Below the pieces are notes generated by a model that worked only from the letters and a program-made list of their open reading frames with translations, was not told the origin of the DNA and made no database searches. Source: Paulinella micropora (lineage: Eukaryota > Cercozoa > Imbricatea > Euglyphida). Taken from it: a DNA stretch of 23,996 nt. The DNA lies in assembly GCA_009731375.1 (NCBI GenBank), contig BJOX01000226.1:165817-189812 (forward strand), read 5' to 3'. Below, one piece after another: positions 9,555 to 17,825 of this stretch (the first letter of the stretch is position 1; the number at the start of each line of letters is the position of its first letter). Made by a program: the position numbers and the translations under genes.

Positions 9555-9772
9555 TGTGGACATCACCCCCCGAATTATCCGGTAAAAAACTTATTTATAG
9601 ATTTCGTCTGGCCGGACACGTCTGAAATGCCAATTTGATCCTGGTCTTTTGGCGGCTTTTTGTCTTTGCGTCACTGAGCTAATATAACGAGACATCATTC
9701 TCTTTTTTGAGGACTGTGTTTGGTTATATTACCGACTTACTCTTCCATTGAGCTATCGTTGGGGATAGTACA
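9555..9772 (+). repeat. 3' LTR (218 bases)
   Basis: Starts TGTGG and ends GTACA, so it carries the short TGT...ACA inverted ends of LTRs. The 5' limit is set by the polypurine tract and the match to 659. The 3' limit is set by alignment to the reverse LTR at 1-237, which ends with the same GAGCTATCGTTGGGG block. A TATA-like TTATTTATAG lies at about 9589-9598. It is short for a Ty3/gypsy LTR. Confidence 0.88.
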
Positions 9773-9776
9773 TAAT
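9773..9776. repeat. Probable target-site duplication (TAAT), right
   Basis: TAAT directly after the 3' LTR matches TAAT directly before the 5' LTR at 655-658. Confidence 0.55.
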
Positions 9777-10077
9777 ATTTCTTGAAATATGTGAGGCGGC
9801 ATATGCTTATCTTTAGTAGTTTTTGAGAAATCTGTAATTGACTGTTGAAGTTGTGAAAAAAAACACCATTGTAGAAAAATTCGGAAAAAGACAGGTCGGG
9901 AGTAATTTTTTTCTATATCAAATGATGTTAAAAAATAGTTTACAACCACGATTATGATTAAAGAATTTGTCTTTGTTTGTTATTTATTAGCTTTTGAACT
10001 ATGAAACGTTGTACAATACGTCTTAATAAATAATTTGATTGAACTTGATTTCGAAAAATTTTCGACCCGCAGGGCAC
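9777..10077. other. Non-coding flank, nothing recognised
   Basis: AT-rich sequence downstream of the retrotransposon. Small ORFs on both strands show no motif and are probably chance. Confidence 0.5.
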
Positions 10078-10245
10078 ACTCTGTCTCTAGTGTGAGTTTG
10101 TATACAACTCTTCGAGTAGGCAGATACAACGAACTCTTATTGAGAACACTGTGGCTGCATTGAGTCCTGACTTTATGAGAGAAGGTGAAATACCAGTAAA
10201 TAGTAGAGAGGTCACTTCGTTTATTTACGTTATTTCGAACTCTTT
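10078..10245. repeat. Dispersed repeat, downstream copy
   Basis: A diverged copy of 404-600 in the same orientation, sharing the TGGCTGCATT.AGTCCTGAC core and neighbouring blocks. It lies about 300 bases beyond the 3' LTR, whereas the other copy ends about 60 bases before the 5' LTR. The two are therefore not at mirrored distances from the insertion. Confidence 0.6.
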
Positions 10246-11265
10246 GCAGGCTTGGATGCAACTTACGATCAAGTGTAGAACGTAGATTGTGAGGTCTCCA
10301 GTTCTCAAACGGATAGTGTCTTTTTGTTTCGAGTTAACAGTCATAAAGGGGTAGTGTCGGGTTGGTAAAAACTTGAAAGCCAAACTGATTTGGGAGGCCT
10401 AGGCGAAAATGACTGACTGGGAACGGCAAAAAACATTGCGTTTCCGTCCCTTGTTAACAAATTTACCGTAAAGCGTGTTTCACGGGAAATCGAGGAAAAA
10501 GGTAATACGAGTGGGATAAATGGCGATGGCTAAAAAGAACTTTGACTTGATCGTTTGAAATCATTTTTGAACGGAATCGAAAACTAGTTAGTGAAGTCGA
10601 AACGTCGTGCAGAGGAGAATCTAATGAATTGGTCAAAAAGAGTGACGTATCAACGGTAAAGGTTTTGGCCGGTCGTTAAGATACTCAGTCTGCTAGCTCC
10701 CCCCCCCCCCCCAGACCTAACGGTTGAGTTGAGTTGCGTACAGAATGAGTGATTAATGAACGAAGTATGATGTCTCGCTAAAAAAAAAGTGTTCAAAAGG
10801 AAAAAGAGAGGTGGATGAGTCTCTTCAATCATAGGAGAATGATGCGTCTATACTGGCGCGATGCGGATGATGATCAGCCGGGGCCTGATATCCATGATCT
10901 GCAGCGGGACTGGGACAATTGAGGCGCAGTAGCGAGCAATTATATCGGGGGGCGATGTCGAGCCGTAGAAAATTACGTGGCCGGGTATCACATAGCCGAG
11001 ATGAACAAATGAAGCACCAAGTATGCCGTGCCGATATAACCACTGAGGGGTTCAATTTCGGTGAGAATAATTGTTCACTGCTATATATCACTGTTCATCA
11101 AGCTACGCTGCTATCAACTGTGATCTTAACATTAAAAGTGTATCTTAATATTAAAACTGTGATCTTAATATTAAACAGGTAATATTAAAAGTTGTATTAC
11201 TAGTAATAGTGGGATGTTATTCAAGTTTTATTGAAACTTAAATCGTTTATTGAAACTTGAACTCG
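10246..11265. other. Non-coding spacer with a C14 run
   Basis: No supportable gene. It contains a run of 14 C at 10699-10712. At 10840-11100 base composition is more balanced and several short ORFs overlap on both strands, but the frames are broken and no family is recognisable. At 11110-11180 short AT-rich repeats built on CTTAATATTAAAA occur three times. Confidence 0.5.
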
Positions 11266-11371
11266 TAGTAGTAGTATCAGTAGTAGTAGTAGTATCAGTA
11301 GTAGTAGTAGTATCAGTAGTAGGAGTAGTAGTACTTAGTAGTAGTAGTAGTAGTGGTGGTGGTGGTGGTGG

Positions 11372-11429
<58 letters not shown>

Positions 11430-11430
11430 C

Positions 11431-11485
<55 letters not shown>

Positions 11486-11568
11486 ATAGTAGCAGTGGTG
11501 GTACCACGGTAGTAGTAGTAGTAGCATTATGTTGATGAAGTAGTAGTAGTTGTAATAGTAGTAGTCAC

Positions 11569-11604
<36 letters not shown>

Positions 11605-11615
11605 ATAGTAGTCAC

Positions 11616-11673
<58 letters not shown>

Positions 11674-11700
11674 TGGTGGTGAGTAGTAGTAGTAGTAGTG

Positions 11701-11737
<37 letters not shown>

Positions 11738-11790
11738 CAGTAGTGGTGGTGGTAGTAGTAGTAGTGGTAGTGTTAGTAGTAGTAGTAGTC

Positions 11791-11830
<40 letters not shown>

Positions 11831-11838
11831 AAGTAGTG

Positions 11839-11875
<37 letters not shown>

Positions 11876-11890
11876 CAGTAATGGTAGTAG
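11266..11890. repeat. (AGT)n trinucleotide microsatellite, ~625 bases
   Basis: Nearly unbroken GTA/AGT triplets with scattered interruptions (GTGGTGGTG, CACTGAG, CAGTAG, TCAGT). All long Ser, Val, Leu or Tyr runs predicted here are repeat translations, not genes. Confidence 0.97.
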
Positions 11891-11990
11891 TTTCTCTCTC
11901 CTTCTATCTCCTCTTCCTCTCTCACCCTTTCTCTCTCCTTCTATCGGGAGTCCTCTTCCTCCTCTTCCTCCTCTTCCTCCTCTTCGCTCC
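11891..11990. repeat. Pyrimidine-rich tract with CCTCTTCCT repeats
   Basis: CT-rich low-complexity DNA, with a short array of TCCTCCTCT-type units at about 11950-11986. Confidence 0.85.
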
Positions 11991-12044
11991 TGCGCGTGGC
12001 CTGGAGCTGTGGAGCTTCTCCTGTATAGAGAGAAGGGGTAGAGC

Positions 12045-12045
12045 C

Positions 12046-12088
<43 letters not shown>

Positions 12089-12100
12089 CAGAGACAGAGA

Positions 12101-12143
<43 letters not shown>
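12045..12143. repeat. (GA)n microsatellite
   Basis: Mostly pure GA dinucleotides with a few AA, CA and TA interruptions. Confidence 0.95.
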
Positions 12144-12146
<3 letters not shown>

Positions 12147-12765
12147 TGAGTCCGACAATAACATGCTTCCCAAGGGCTAGAATGAGGCAAAGACGTAGAA
12201 ACCTACCACGAACCGCGGTCTGATGGTTTGCGACAGTTCCTATATAAGTTTTACAGTGTGTGTGTGTGTGTGTGTGTGTCTGTGCGTCTCCATCTACTTC
12301 GACTTCAAGAGAATCATAAGTGGCTTGCAGCATCTGTGTCTTCTCTTTCGTTGTAGACACTCTTTCTCATCTCATGCACGAATGGATCAGATAATTCAAA
12401 TTTCATCACTCTTGCTTGTGTTCATGGTCTTGTCTTTCAAATTTGGGAGGGAACGTTTGCGACAAATGTGTACATGTGTGCTGTAGTAGTGGTGTGTACA
12501 TGTGTGTGTGTGTGTGATTCATTTCCATTCAAGTTTTGGTGTGTGTGTGTGTGTGTGTGCACGTGTGTCTAGTGTCTAGAGTGTGTGTGTGTGTGTGTGT
12601 ACCATGTGCACATGTGTGTACATGTGTGTGTCTGTGCTTGTGTGTGTGTGTGTGTTTATGTCTGTCTAGTCTGTGGGGAACTCAGCAGACACACTTCCCA
12701 GACAGAAGAAGTCCAAGAGCAGAAAAGGCAAAACACTCTTTGGGACTTTCGCAAATGATTGTTTT
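12144..12765. other. Spacer with (TG)n tracts
   Basis: Unique-looking DNA broken by (TG)n at 12257-12280 and by a longer, interrupted TG-rich stretch at about 12492-12660 that includes several GTACATGTG pieces. There is no supportable ORF. Cys/Val-rich predicted peptides are translations of (TG)n. Confidence 0.75.
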
Positions 12766-13160
12766 GTGTTAGGTGGGGTGAGTGGTCACCTGACTTTTGA
12801 GGCAGTTCACGGCCGTGGCTGTGAAGACCGTGTAAAAGTGGTGTTCAGCACCCCACCGAAGTTTGTGTTAGGTGGGGTGTGTGGTCACCTGACGGCAGAT
12901 CACGGCCACGAGATCACGGCCGTGGCCGTGAAGACTGTGTAAAAAGTGGTGTTCAGCACCCCACCGAAGTTTGTGTTAGGCGCGGTGTGTGGTCACCACT
13001 TTTGAGGAAGTTCATGGCAGTGGCCGTGAAGACCGTGTAAAAAGTGATGTTCAGCACCCCAACGAAGTTTGTGTTAGGTGGGGTGTTTGGTCACCATACT
13101 TTTGAGGAAGTTCGCGGCCGTGAAGACCGAGTAAAAAATGGTATCGCACACCCCACCCCA
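12766..13160. repeat. Minisatellite, four units of about 98-108 bases
   Basis: GTGTTAGG.G.GGTG starts at 12766, 12865, 12973 and 13071. Each unit has GGTCACC, CGGCCGTG..GTGAAGACCG.GTAAAA and AGTG.TGTTCAGCACCCCA. Across each unit junction GGTGGGGTG and CACCCCACC face each other, so single strands could fold into hairpins. Units differ by substitutions and small indels, so the array is not very recent. Confidence 0.88.
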
Positions 13161-13204
13161 CTAGGTGATATAACGATTTAGCTGGGCTGGGCCACAATTT
13201 TTTA

Positions 13205-13206
13205 CC

Positions 13207-13241
<35 letters not shown>

Positions 13242-13309
13242 TTCTTTCTCTCTTCTTCTTCTTCTTCTTCTTCTTCTTCTTCTTCTTCTTCTTCTTCTTC
13301 TTCTTCTTC
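13205..13309. repeat. (CT)n followed by (CTT)n microsatellite
   Basis: CT dinucleotides at 13205-13250, then about 19 CTT triplets. On the - strand this is the (GAA)n(GA)n tail that follows the repeat at 13310-13410. Confidence 0.95.
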
Positions 13310-13408
13310 GCTTTTATTGAGAACACAGTTGGACTCAGGGAACGTCCACTGAAAAGTATAGCTATTAAGTCATACCTTTATCTGAGATGGAAACCTAGTT
13401 TAATTCAG

Positions 13409-13410
<2 letters not shown>
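13310..13410 (-). mobile_element. GAA-tailed retroelement 3' end, copy C (short)
   Basis: Matches the cores at 17228-17335 and 22195-22302: ATTGAGA.AACA, GGACTC.GGGAACGTCCAC, GAAAAGTATAGCTA.TAAGT.ATACC and GGAAACCTAGTT. Read on the - strand it ends CTCAATAAAA followed by (GAA)n(GA)n. That resembles a polyadenylation signal plus tail of a non-LTR element. Its other end stops in (CT)n at 13411, so this copy is much shorter than the other two, as expected of 5' truncation. Confidence 0.7.
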
Positions 13411-13444
<34 letters not shown>

Positions 13445-13457
13445 TCTCTCTCTCTCG

Positions 13458-13499
<42 letters not shown>

Positions 13500-13520
13500 C
13501 TCTCTCTGTCTCTCTCTTTC
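13411..13520. repeat. (CT)n/(CA)n compound microsatellite
   Basis: CT repeats, a short (CA)n at about 13427-13443, then further CT with CTCG and TCTTT interruptions. Confidence 0.93.
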
Positions 13521-13743
13521 TGGGAAGGAAGGGGAGAAGGAGAAGAAGAGGAGTAGAGAAAGTGAATGTTTATACAGGAGATCCACTGCCAGCGCATGAG
13601 GATCTTGCGACAACGGAAGCAGAGCAGCCAATAGAAATATTAATAATTTGTTACCTTGAACACTAACGGCCACCCTAACTTCAATTATAATTATAATTAA
13701 CACACGTCTTAACAGAAAATATTAATTAGTAACCATCCTTGCC
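13521..13743. other. Spacer, nothing recognised
   Basis: A purine-rich start, then mixed sequence with short AT-rich palindromic stretches such as AATTATAATTATAATT. No ORF of note. Confidence 0.5.
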
Positions 13744-13912
13744 GTGTGTGTGTGTGTGTGTGTGTGTCGTGACATGCAGCACCATCGTTGCTGTATGTCT
13801 ATGTCTGTGTGTGTGTCGTGATGTTGACATGCAGCACCATCGTTGCTGTATGTCTGTGTGTGTCTGTCGCGACATCAGCACCATCGTTGCTGTATGTCTG
13901 TAATCTACGAAG
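13744..13912. repeat. (TG)n plus a three-unit minisatellite
   Basis: (TG)n at 13744-13767, then three copies of a unit containing GACAT..CAGCACCATCGTTGCTG at about 13771, 13826 and 13871, separated by TG-rich linkers of varying length. Confidence 0.88.
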
Positions 13913-13947
13913 GTAGTGAGGAGAAAGATTCTAGAAATTTATATTTT

Positions 13948-13951
<4 letters not shown>

Positions 13952-14000
<49 letters not shown>
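13952..14000. repeat. (CT)n microsatellite
   Basis: Pure CT dinucleotides, ending just before the tyrosine-recombinase remnant. Confidence 0.95.
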
Positions 14001-14003
<3 letters not shown>

Positions 14004-14012
14004 AGCCAGCCT

Positions 14013-14215
14013 CGCACGTATAAGTGGCTGCATGAGTCCCTTCGTTCTGTTGTCGCATCAGTCGGGTTGGACCCAAAGTTCTACGGTACTCACAGCTTGT
14101 GTGTCGGCGGGGCCACTTCGTAGCTATGCTCGGGGTTGGCCCTGACACCAGCAAGCACATGGGACCGTGGCGCAGCCTGTCATATTAGCTTTACGTGCGG
14201 GTTACAGATGATTCG
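14013..14215 (+). pseudogene. Decayed tyrosine-recombinase C-terminal fragment (DIRS/Crypton-like)
   Basis: Conceptual translation from 14013 gives YKWLHESLRSVVASVGLDP, then FYGTHSLCVGGATS and a stop at 14121. A one-base frame change recovers VAMLGVGPDTSKHMGPWRS, and after another stop (14186) LYVR. This matches the end of tyrosine recombinases: G(L)DP..YG.HSLR.GGAT, AG.PD....HGRW.S, Y.R. Catalytic Arg of HSLR is Cys (TGT at 14100), HGRW is H.GPW, and there are at least one frameshift and two stops, so it is dead. Such enzymes belong to DIRS-like and Crypton elements and some others. The fragment is too short to choose between them. Confidence 0.62.
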
Positions 14216-14329
14216 GTTCGTGCTGCTCGCAAGGGTTGGGCGCGCTGAGCATTCATCCGTCGGCTAGTATCCCAGGCGGTCGGCTTGCGGAGTTCTTTGG
14301 TGGGTGACAGGTGGATCGCGCGGTTCGAT
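14216..14329. other. Short GC-richer spacer
   Basis: Continues from the recombinase remnant and may be part of the same decayed element. No motif is seen. Confidence 0.4.
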
Positions 14330-16945
14330 GGTCCCAAAGCGTTTTTATTTTTACCACTACAGACTAGGGAAAGTTTCAAAAACTTCTGTTTTTTTTTCTT
14401 TCTTTTCTTTTTCTTTGTCCACCCGATTTTTTCCAAGTGGAATTCATAGTGAAAAAAAGGTGTTTCCGCAAAAAGACAGGCAGGCCCGTCCAAAATATTC
14501 TTCCCTTGATCTTTCAGGCCGGCCCCGCCGTTAAAAAAGTGATTAGGTTTCAGTGAAGTGAGGACAGTCCCAAAACGTTTTTATTTTTACTACTACATAC
14601 TAGGGAAAGTTTCAAAAATTTCTGTTTATATATATATATACATATATATATTTCTTTTTCTTTTTCCATAGAAAAACCGGGCGACCAGATTTTTTCCAAG
14701 TGAAATTCATAGCAAAAAAAGGTTGCGTTTCCGCAAAAAAGACAGGCAGGCCAGTCCAAAATATTCTTCCCGTGATCTTTCATGCTTGCCCCGCGGCTAA
14801 AAAAGTAGTTAGGTTTCCTTGAAGTGATGACAGAATGACACACTTGGCTACGATATACTTTTAGAAACCAGAATATGACAGTGATCTCCCGTCCCAAATT
14901 TCAAGGCAACAGTCAACTAACGTTTATCATAAAACTAGTGTTATTTTTATCACTTACTAACAACTACTGCTTCTTCTCTAAACAACAGATTGGGCAAGTT
15001 CAAGCTTTCGAATTCCACTAAAAAAAAGTTTTTTCCCCCCAAGAAAAACAGGACGACCCGTTTTTTTCTAACTGGAATTCACAGCAAAAATGGTTGTGTT
15101 TGCGTAAAAAAGACAGGGATGCTCGTCCCAAATATAATTCACGTAGCCTTTCCCATCAAAACATATCTATCTAAACAGGTCTGCTTTCCAGTCAAAACAC
15201 ATTTATATAAACAGGCAGGCAGAGCTACTAAAAAATAGTTGTGTTTAAGGTTTTTATCAGACTGACACACTTTGCTATGATATACTTTTAGAAATGAGAA
15301 TATGACAGTGATCTTCCGTCCCAAATTTAAATGCAACAGTCAACTAATATTAAACTAGTGTTATTTTTATCACTTACCTACTGCTGCTTCTCTCAACAGA
15401 CAGGGGAAGTTCAAGCTTTCCACCCAAAAAGCTTTTTCCAAGAAAAACAAGACTGCTAGTTTTTTCTAACTGGAATTCACAGCAAAAATGATTGCGTTTG
15501 CGCAAAAAAGATAGGCAAGCCCGTCCTAAATATAATTAACGTAGTCTTTCACGTCAAAACATATCTATCTAAACAGGTCTGCTTTCCAATCAAAACATAT
15601 TTATATAAACAGGCTGGCCCAGCTACTTAAAAATTGTTGTGTTTAAGGTTTTAATTTTATCAGACTGACACATTTTGCTATGATATATTTTAAGAAACGA
15701 TAATATGACAGTGATCTCCCTTCCTAAATTTAAAAGCAACATTCAACTAACATCAAACTAGTGTTCTTTTATCACTTACTAACAACTACTGCTTCTTTTC
15801 TAAACAATAGATTGGGGAAGTTCAAGCTTTTCACCCAAAAATCTTATTTTCCCAAGAAAAACAGGATTTCTAGTTTTTATAACTGGAATTCAAAGCAAAA
15901 ATGGTTGCATTTGCGCAAAAAAGGCAGGCATGCACGTCTCAAATATAATTTACGTAGTCTTTCCAGTTAATCATATCTATCTAACTGTCTAAACAAGCAG
16001 GCAGCTGCTTTCCCAGCAAAACATATCCATATAAACAGGCAGGCCCAGCTACTAAAAAAATAGTTGTGTTTAAGGTTTTAATCAGACAGACACACTTTGC
16101 TACGATATACTTTCAGAAACGAGAATATCTAGAATATGACATTAATCTCCCATCCTAAATTCAAAGGCAACAGTTAATTAACATCAAACTAGCATAGTGT
16201 TATTTTATCATTTATTAACAACTACTACTTCTTCTCTAAACAACAGATTCTGGAAATTCAAGCTTTACACAAAAAAGTTTTTTCCAAGAAAAACAGAACA
16301 TTCAGTTTTTTCTAACTGGAATTCACAGCAAAAATGGTTGCGTTTGCGCAAAAAGGATAAGCTGGCCAGTCTCAAATATAATTCAAGTATTCTTTCCCGT
16401 CAAAATAAATCTATCTAAACAGGCTGGCTTTCCCGTCAAAACATATCTATATAAACAGGCTGGCACAGCAATAAAAAAATAAGTATGTTTAAGGTTTTTA
16501 TGAGGACAGATCTAGACAGACACAATTTGCTACGATATTTTTTATAATTAGAAATGAGAATATGACAGTGATCTCCGGATCCCGTCCCAAATTTAAAGGG
16601 AACATTCAACTAACATCAAACTAGCATAGTGTTATATTTTTTTCATTTATTAACAACTACTGCTTCTTCTCTAAACAACAGATAGGGGGAGTTCAAGCTA
16701 TAATTTCCACCCAAAAAGTTTTTTTTTCCAAGAAAAACAGGATGGTTCGTTTTTTTCTAAATAGAATTCACAGCAAAAATGATCGTTTGCGCAAAAAAGA
16801 TATGCATGCCAGTCTCAAATATAATTCACGTAATCTTTCACGTCAAAACAAATCTATCTAAACAGGCAGGCTTTCCCGTCAAAACATACTTATATAAACA
16901 GGCCGGCCCAGCTACTAAAAAATGATTATGTTCAAGGTTTTTATG
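14330..16945. repeat. Tandem array of ~400-435-base units
   Basis: The landmark TTATTTTTATCACTTA (or variants) recurs at about 14941, 15361, 15765, 16200 and 16633. Two shorter, more diverged units start at about 14338 and 14577. Each full unit holds a TACTAAC/TATTAAC-CTTCTTCTCTAAACAACAG block, TTCCAAGAAAAACAG, GGAATTCACAGCAAAAATG, CGTTTGCGCAAAAAAGA and AATATAATTCACGTA. It then holds an internal pair of ~37-base repeats (CCGTCAAAACATATCTAT.TAAACAGGC) and GAGAATATGACAGTGATCTCC. The shorter first units lack the internal pair. No frame is conserved across units, so the array is non-coding. Confidence 0.9.
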
Positions 16946-17024
16946 AGGACAGACTTTAGAAATTTTCTAGGAAGCCTAACCAAAATTAGACGGTGGCATT
17001 AGACCGTTCCAAAAAAATATATAT

Positions 17025-17190
17025 ACCGGTGGCTGGCATTGAGGACGTTTCTCGAGAAGCTTTGGGTGGCTTAAAAATATATTACTGGTGGCTGGCATTG
17101 AGCACTTGAGAAGCTTTTGGGTGGCTAAAAAATATATAATTAGTGGTGGCTGGAATTGGCCTAGTTGCGCGGAAAAGCTGGGTGCCTTCC
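17025..17190. repeat. Minisatellite, three ~60-base units
   Basis: GGTGGCTGG(C/A)ATTG starts at about 17027, 17087 and 17145, with GAGAAGCTTT.GGGTGGCTTAAAAATATAT between. Units differ by small indels. Confidence 0.8.
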
Positions 17191-17198
17191 CAAAGATC

Positions 17199-17227
17199 TC
17201 TCTCTCTCTCTCTTCTTCTTCTTCTTC
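17199..17227. repeat. (CT)n(CTT)n, tail of copy A
   Basis: CT dinucleotides then CTT triplets next to ATTTTTATTGAG. On the - strand this is the GAA/GA tail of the repeat at 17228-17710. Confidence 0.92.
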
Positions 17228-17554
17228 ATTTTTATTGAGAGAACAATTTTACAATTGGACTCAGGGAACGTCCACGTGAAAAGTATAGCTAGTAAGTTAT
17301 ACCTTTATCTAAGGTGGAAACCTAGTTATTCAGTACTAGTTGAGCGTATTAAGGAAGATATCGATATTAAATTAGTATTCAGCTGCTCAGTATTAATATT
17401 ATATTATAGTTATTAAAATTAATATTTCTGTTTAGATATATTGTGCGGTGATATTAATATTATGTTGTTATGTTATGTATATATGTTATTGTAAAGGTGT
17501 AGTCGTTTATGTGCGGCGGCCCCCCCTCTCTTTTCTTTTCCATCTAGAAGAAGT

Positions 17555-17601
<47 letters not shown>

Positions 17602-17710
17602 GAGAAAGAGAGAGAGAGGGGGGAGTTGAGAGTGGGCGTGGTTGACCATATACGTCGATTGATCCGGAGAGTTCTCCTTCAGGTAGTAGACAAAGGAGCA
17701 AGCTTGGTGT
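17228..17710 (-). mobile_element. GAA-tailed retroelement 3' end, copy A
   Basis: The core at 17228-17335 closely matches copies B and C. Beyond it, AT-rich sequence with many TATTAATATT motifs and then GTGGTTG..ACCATAT.CGT..GAT...TCCGG also align with copy B at about 22550-22600. An internal (GA)n (17557-17620) is absent from B. On the - strand it ends with AATAAAAATGAAGAAG(GA)n. No ORF is seen, so it is a SINE or the 3' UTR of another LINE. It starts next to the A20/(GA)n end of the intact LINE. Confidence 0.65.
17557..17620. repeat. (GA)n microsatellite inside copy A
   Basis: GA dinucleotides with a few AA and GG interruptions. Confidence 0.93.
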
Positions 17711-17712
17711 TC

Positions 17713-17717
<5 letters not shown>

Positions 17718-17780
<63 letters not shown>
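17718..17780. repeat. (CT)n beyond the LINE A-tail
   Basis: CT dinucleotides with a single TTT break, joined directly to T20 at 17781-17800. On the LINE strand the order is A20 then (GA)n. Confidence 0.93.
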
Positions 17781-17789
<9 letters not shown>

Positions 17790-17825
17790 TTTTTTTTTTT
17801 CGCGCGTGTGCATATGTTACATATA

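Larger units (their letters stand above)
659..9772 (+). mobile_element. Ty3/gypsy-type LTR retrotransposon
   Basis: Order on the + strand: 5' LTR (659 on), gap, gag-like ORF, pol with protease-like fold, RT, RNase H, integrase, C-terminal extension, long 3' UTR, polypurine tract and 3' LTR. RT and RNase H before integrase is the Ty3/gypsy (Metaviridae) order. The comparable 5' and 3' LTR parts differ by one substitution (GGTC/TGTC near the middle) and one 7-base indel, and TAAT flanks both ends, so insertion looks recent. No chromodomain and no env-like ORF with a signal or membrane segment was seen. The primer-binding site is lost in the 886-1825 gap. Interruptions at 2836-3164 and 7961-7970 look like assembly faults. 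Confidence 0.88.

Noticed and set aside
10120-10160. Relation between the flanking repeat (TTATTGAGAACACTG) and the GAA-tailed repeat (TTATTGAGAACACAG)
   Set aside because: The 13-base shared string is not followed by further convincing similarity; probably chance.
11313-12190. Poly-Ser, poly-Val, poly-Leu and poly-Tyr ORFs
   Set aside because: Translations of (AGT)n, (CT)n and (GA)n microsatellites in several frames at once; no coding signal.
12766-13160. CRISPR-like array
   Set aside because: The ~100-base units are repeated along their whole length, with no unique spacers, and the context is eukaryotic.
14304-15336. Small Phe/Lys-rich ORFs inside the tandem array
   Set aside because: Frames are not kept from unit to unit, so they are not coding.
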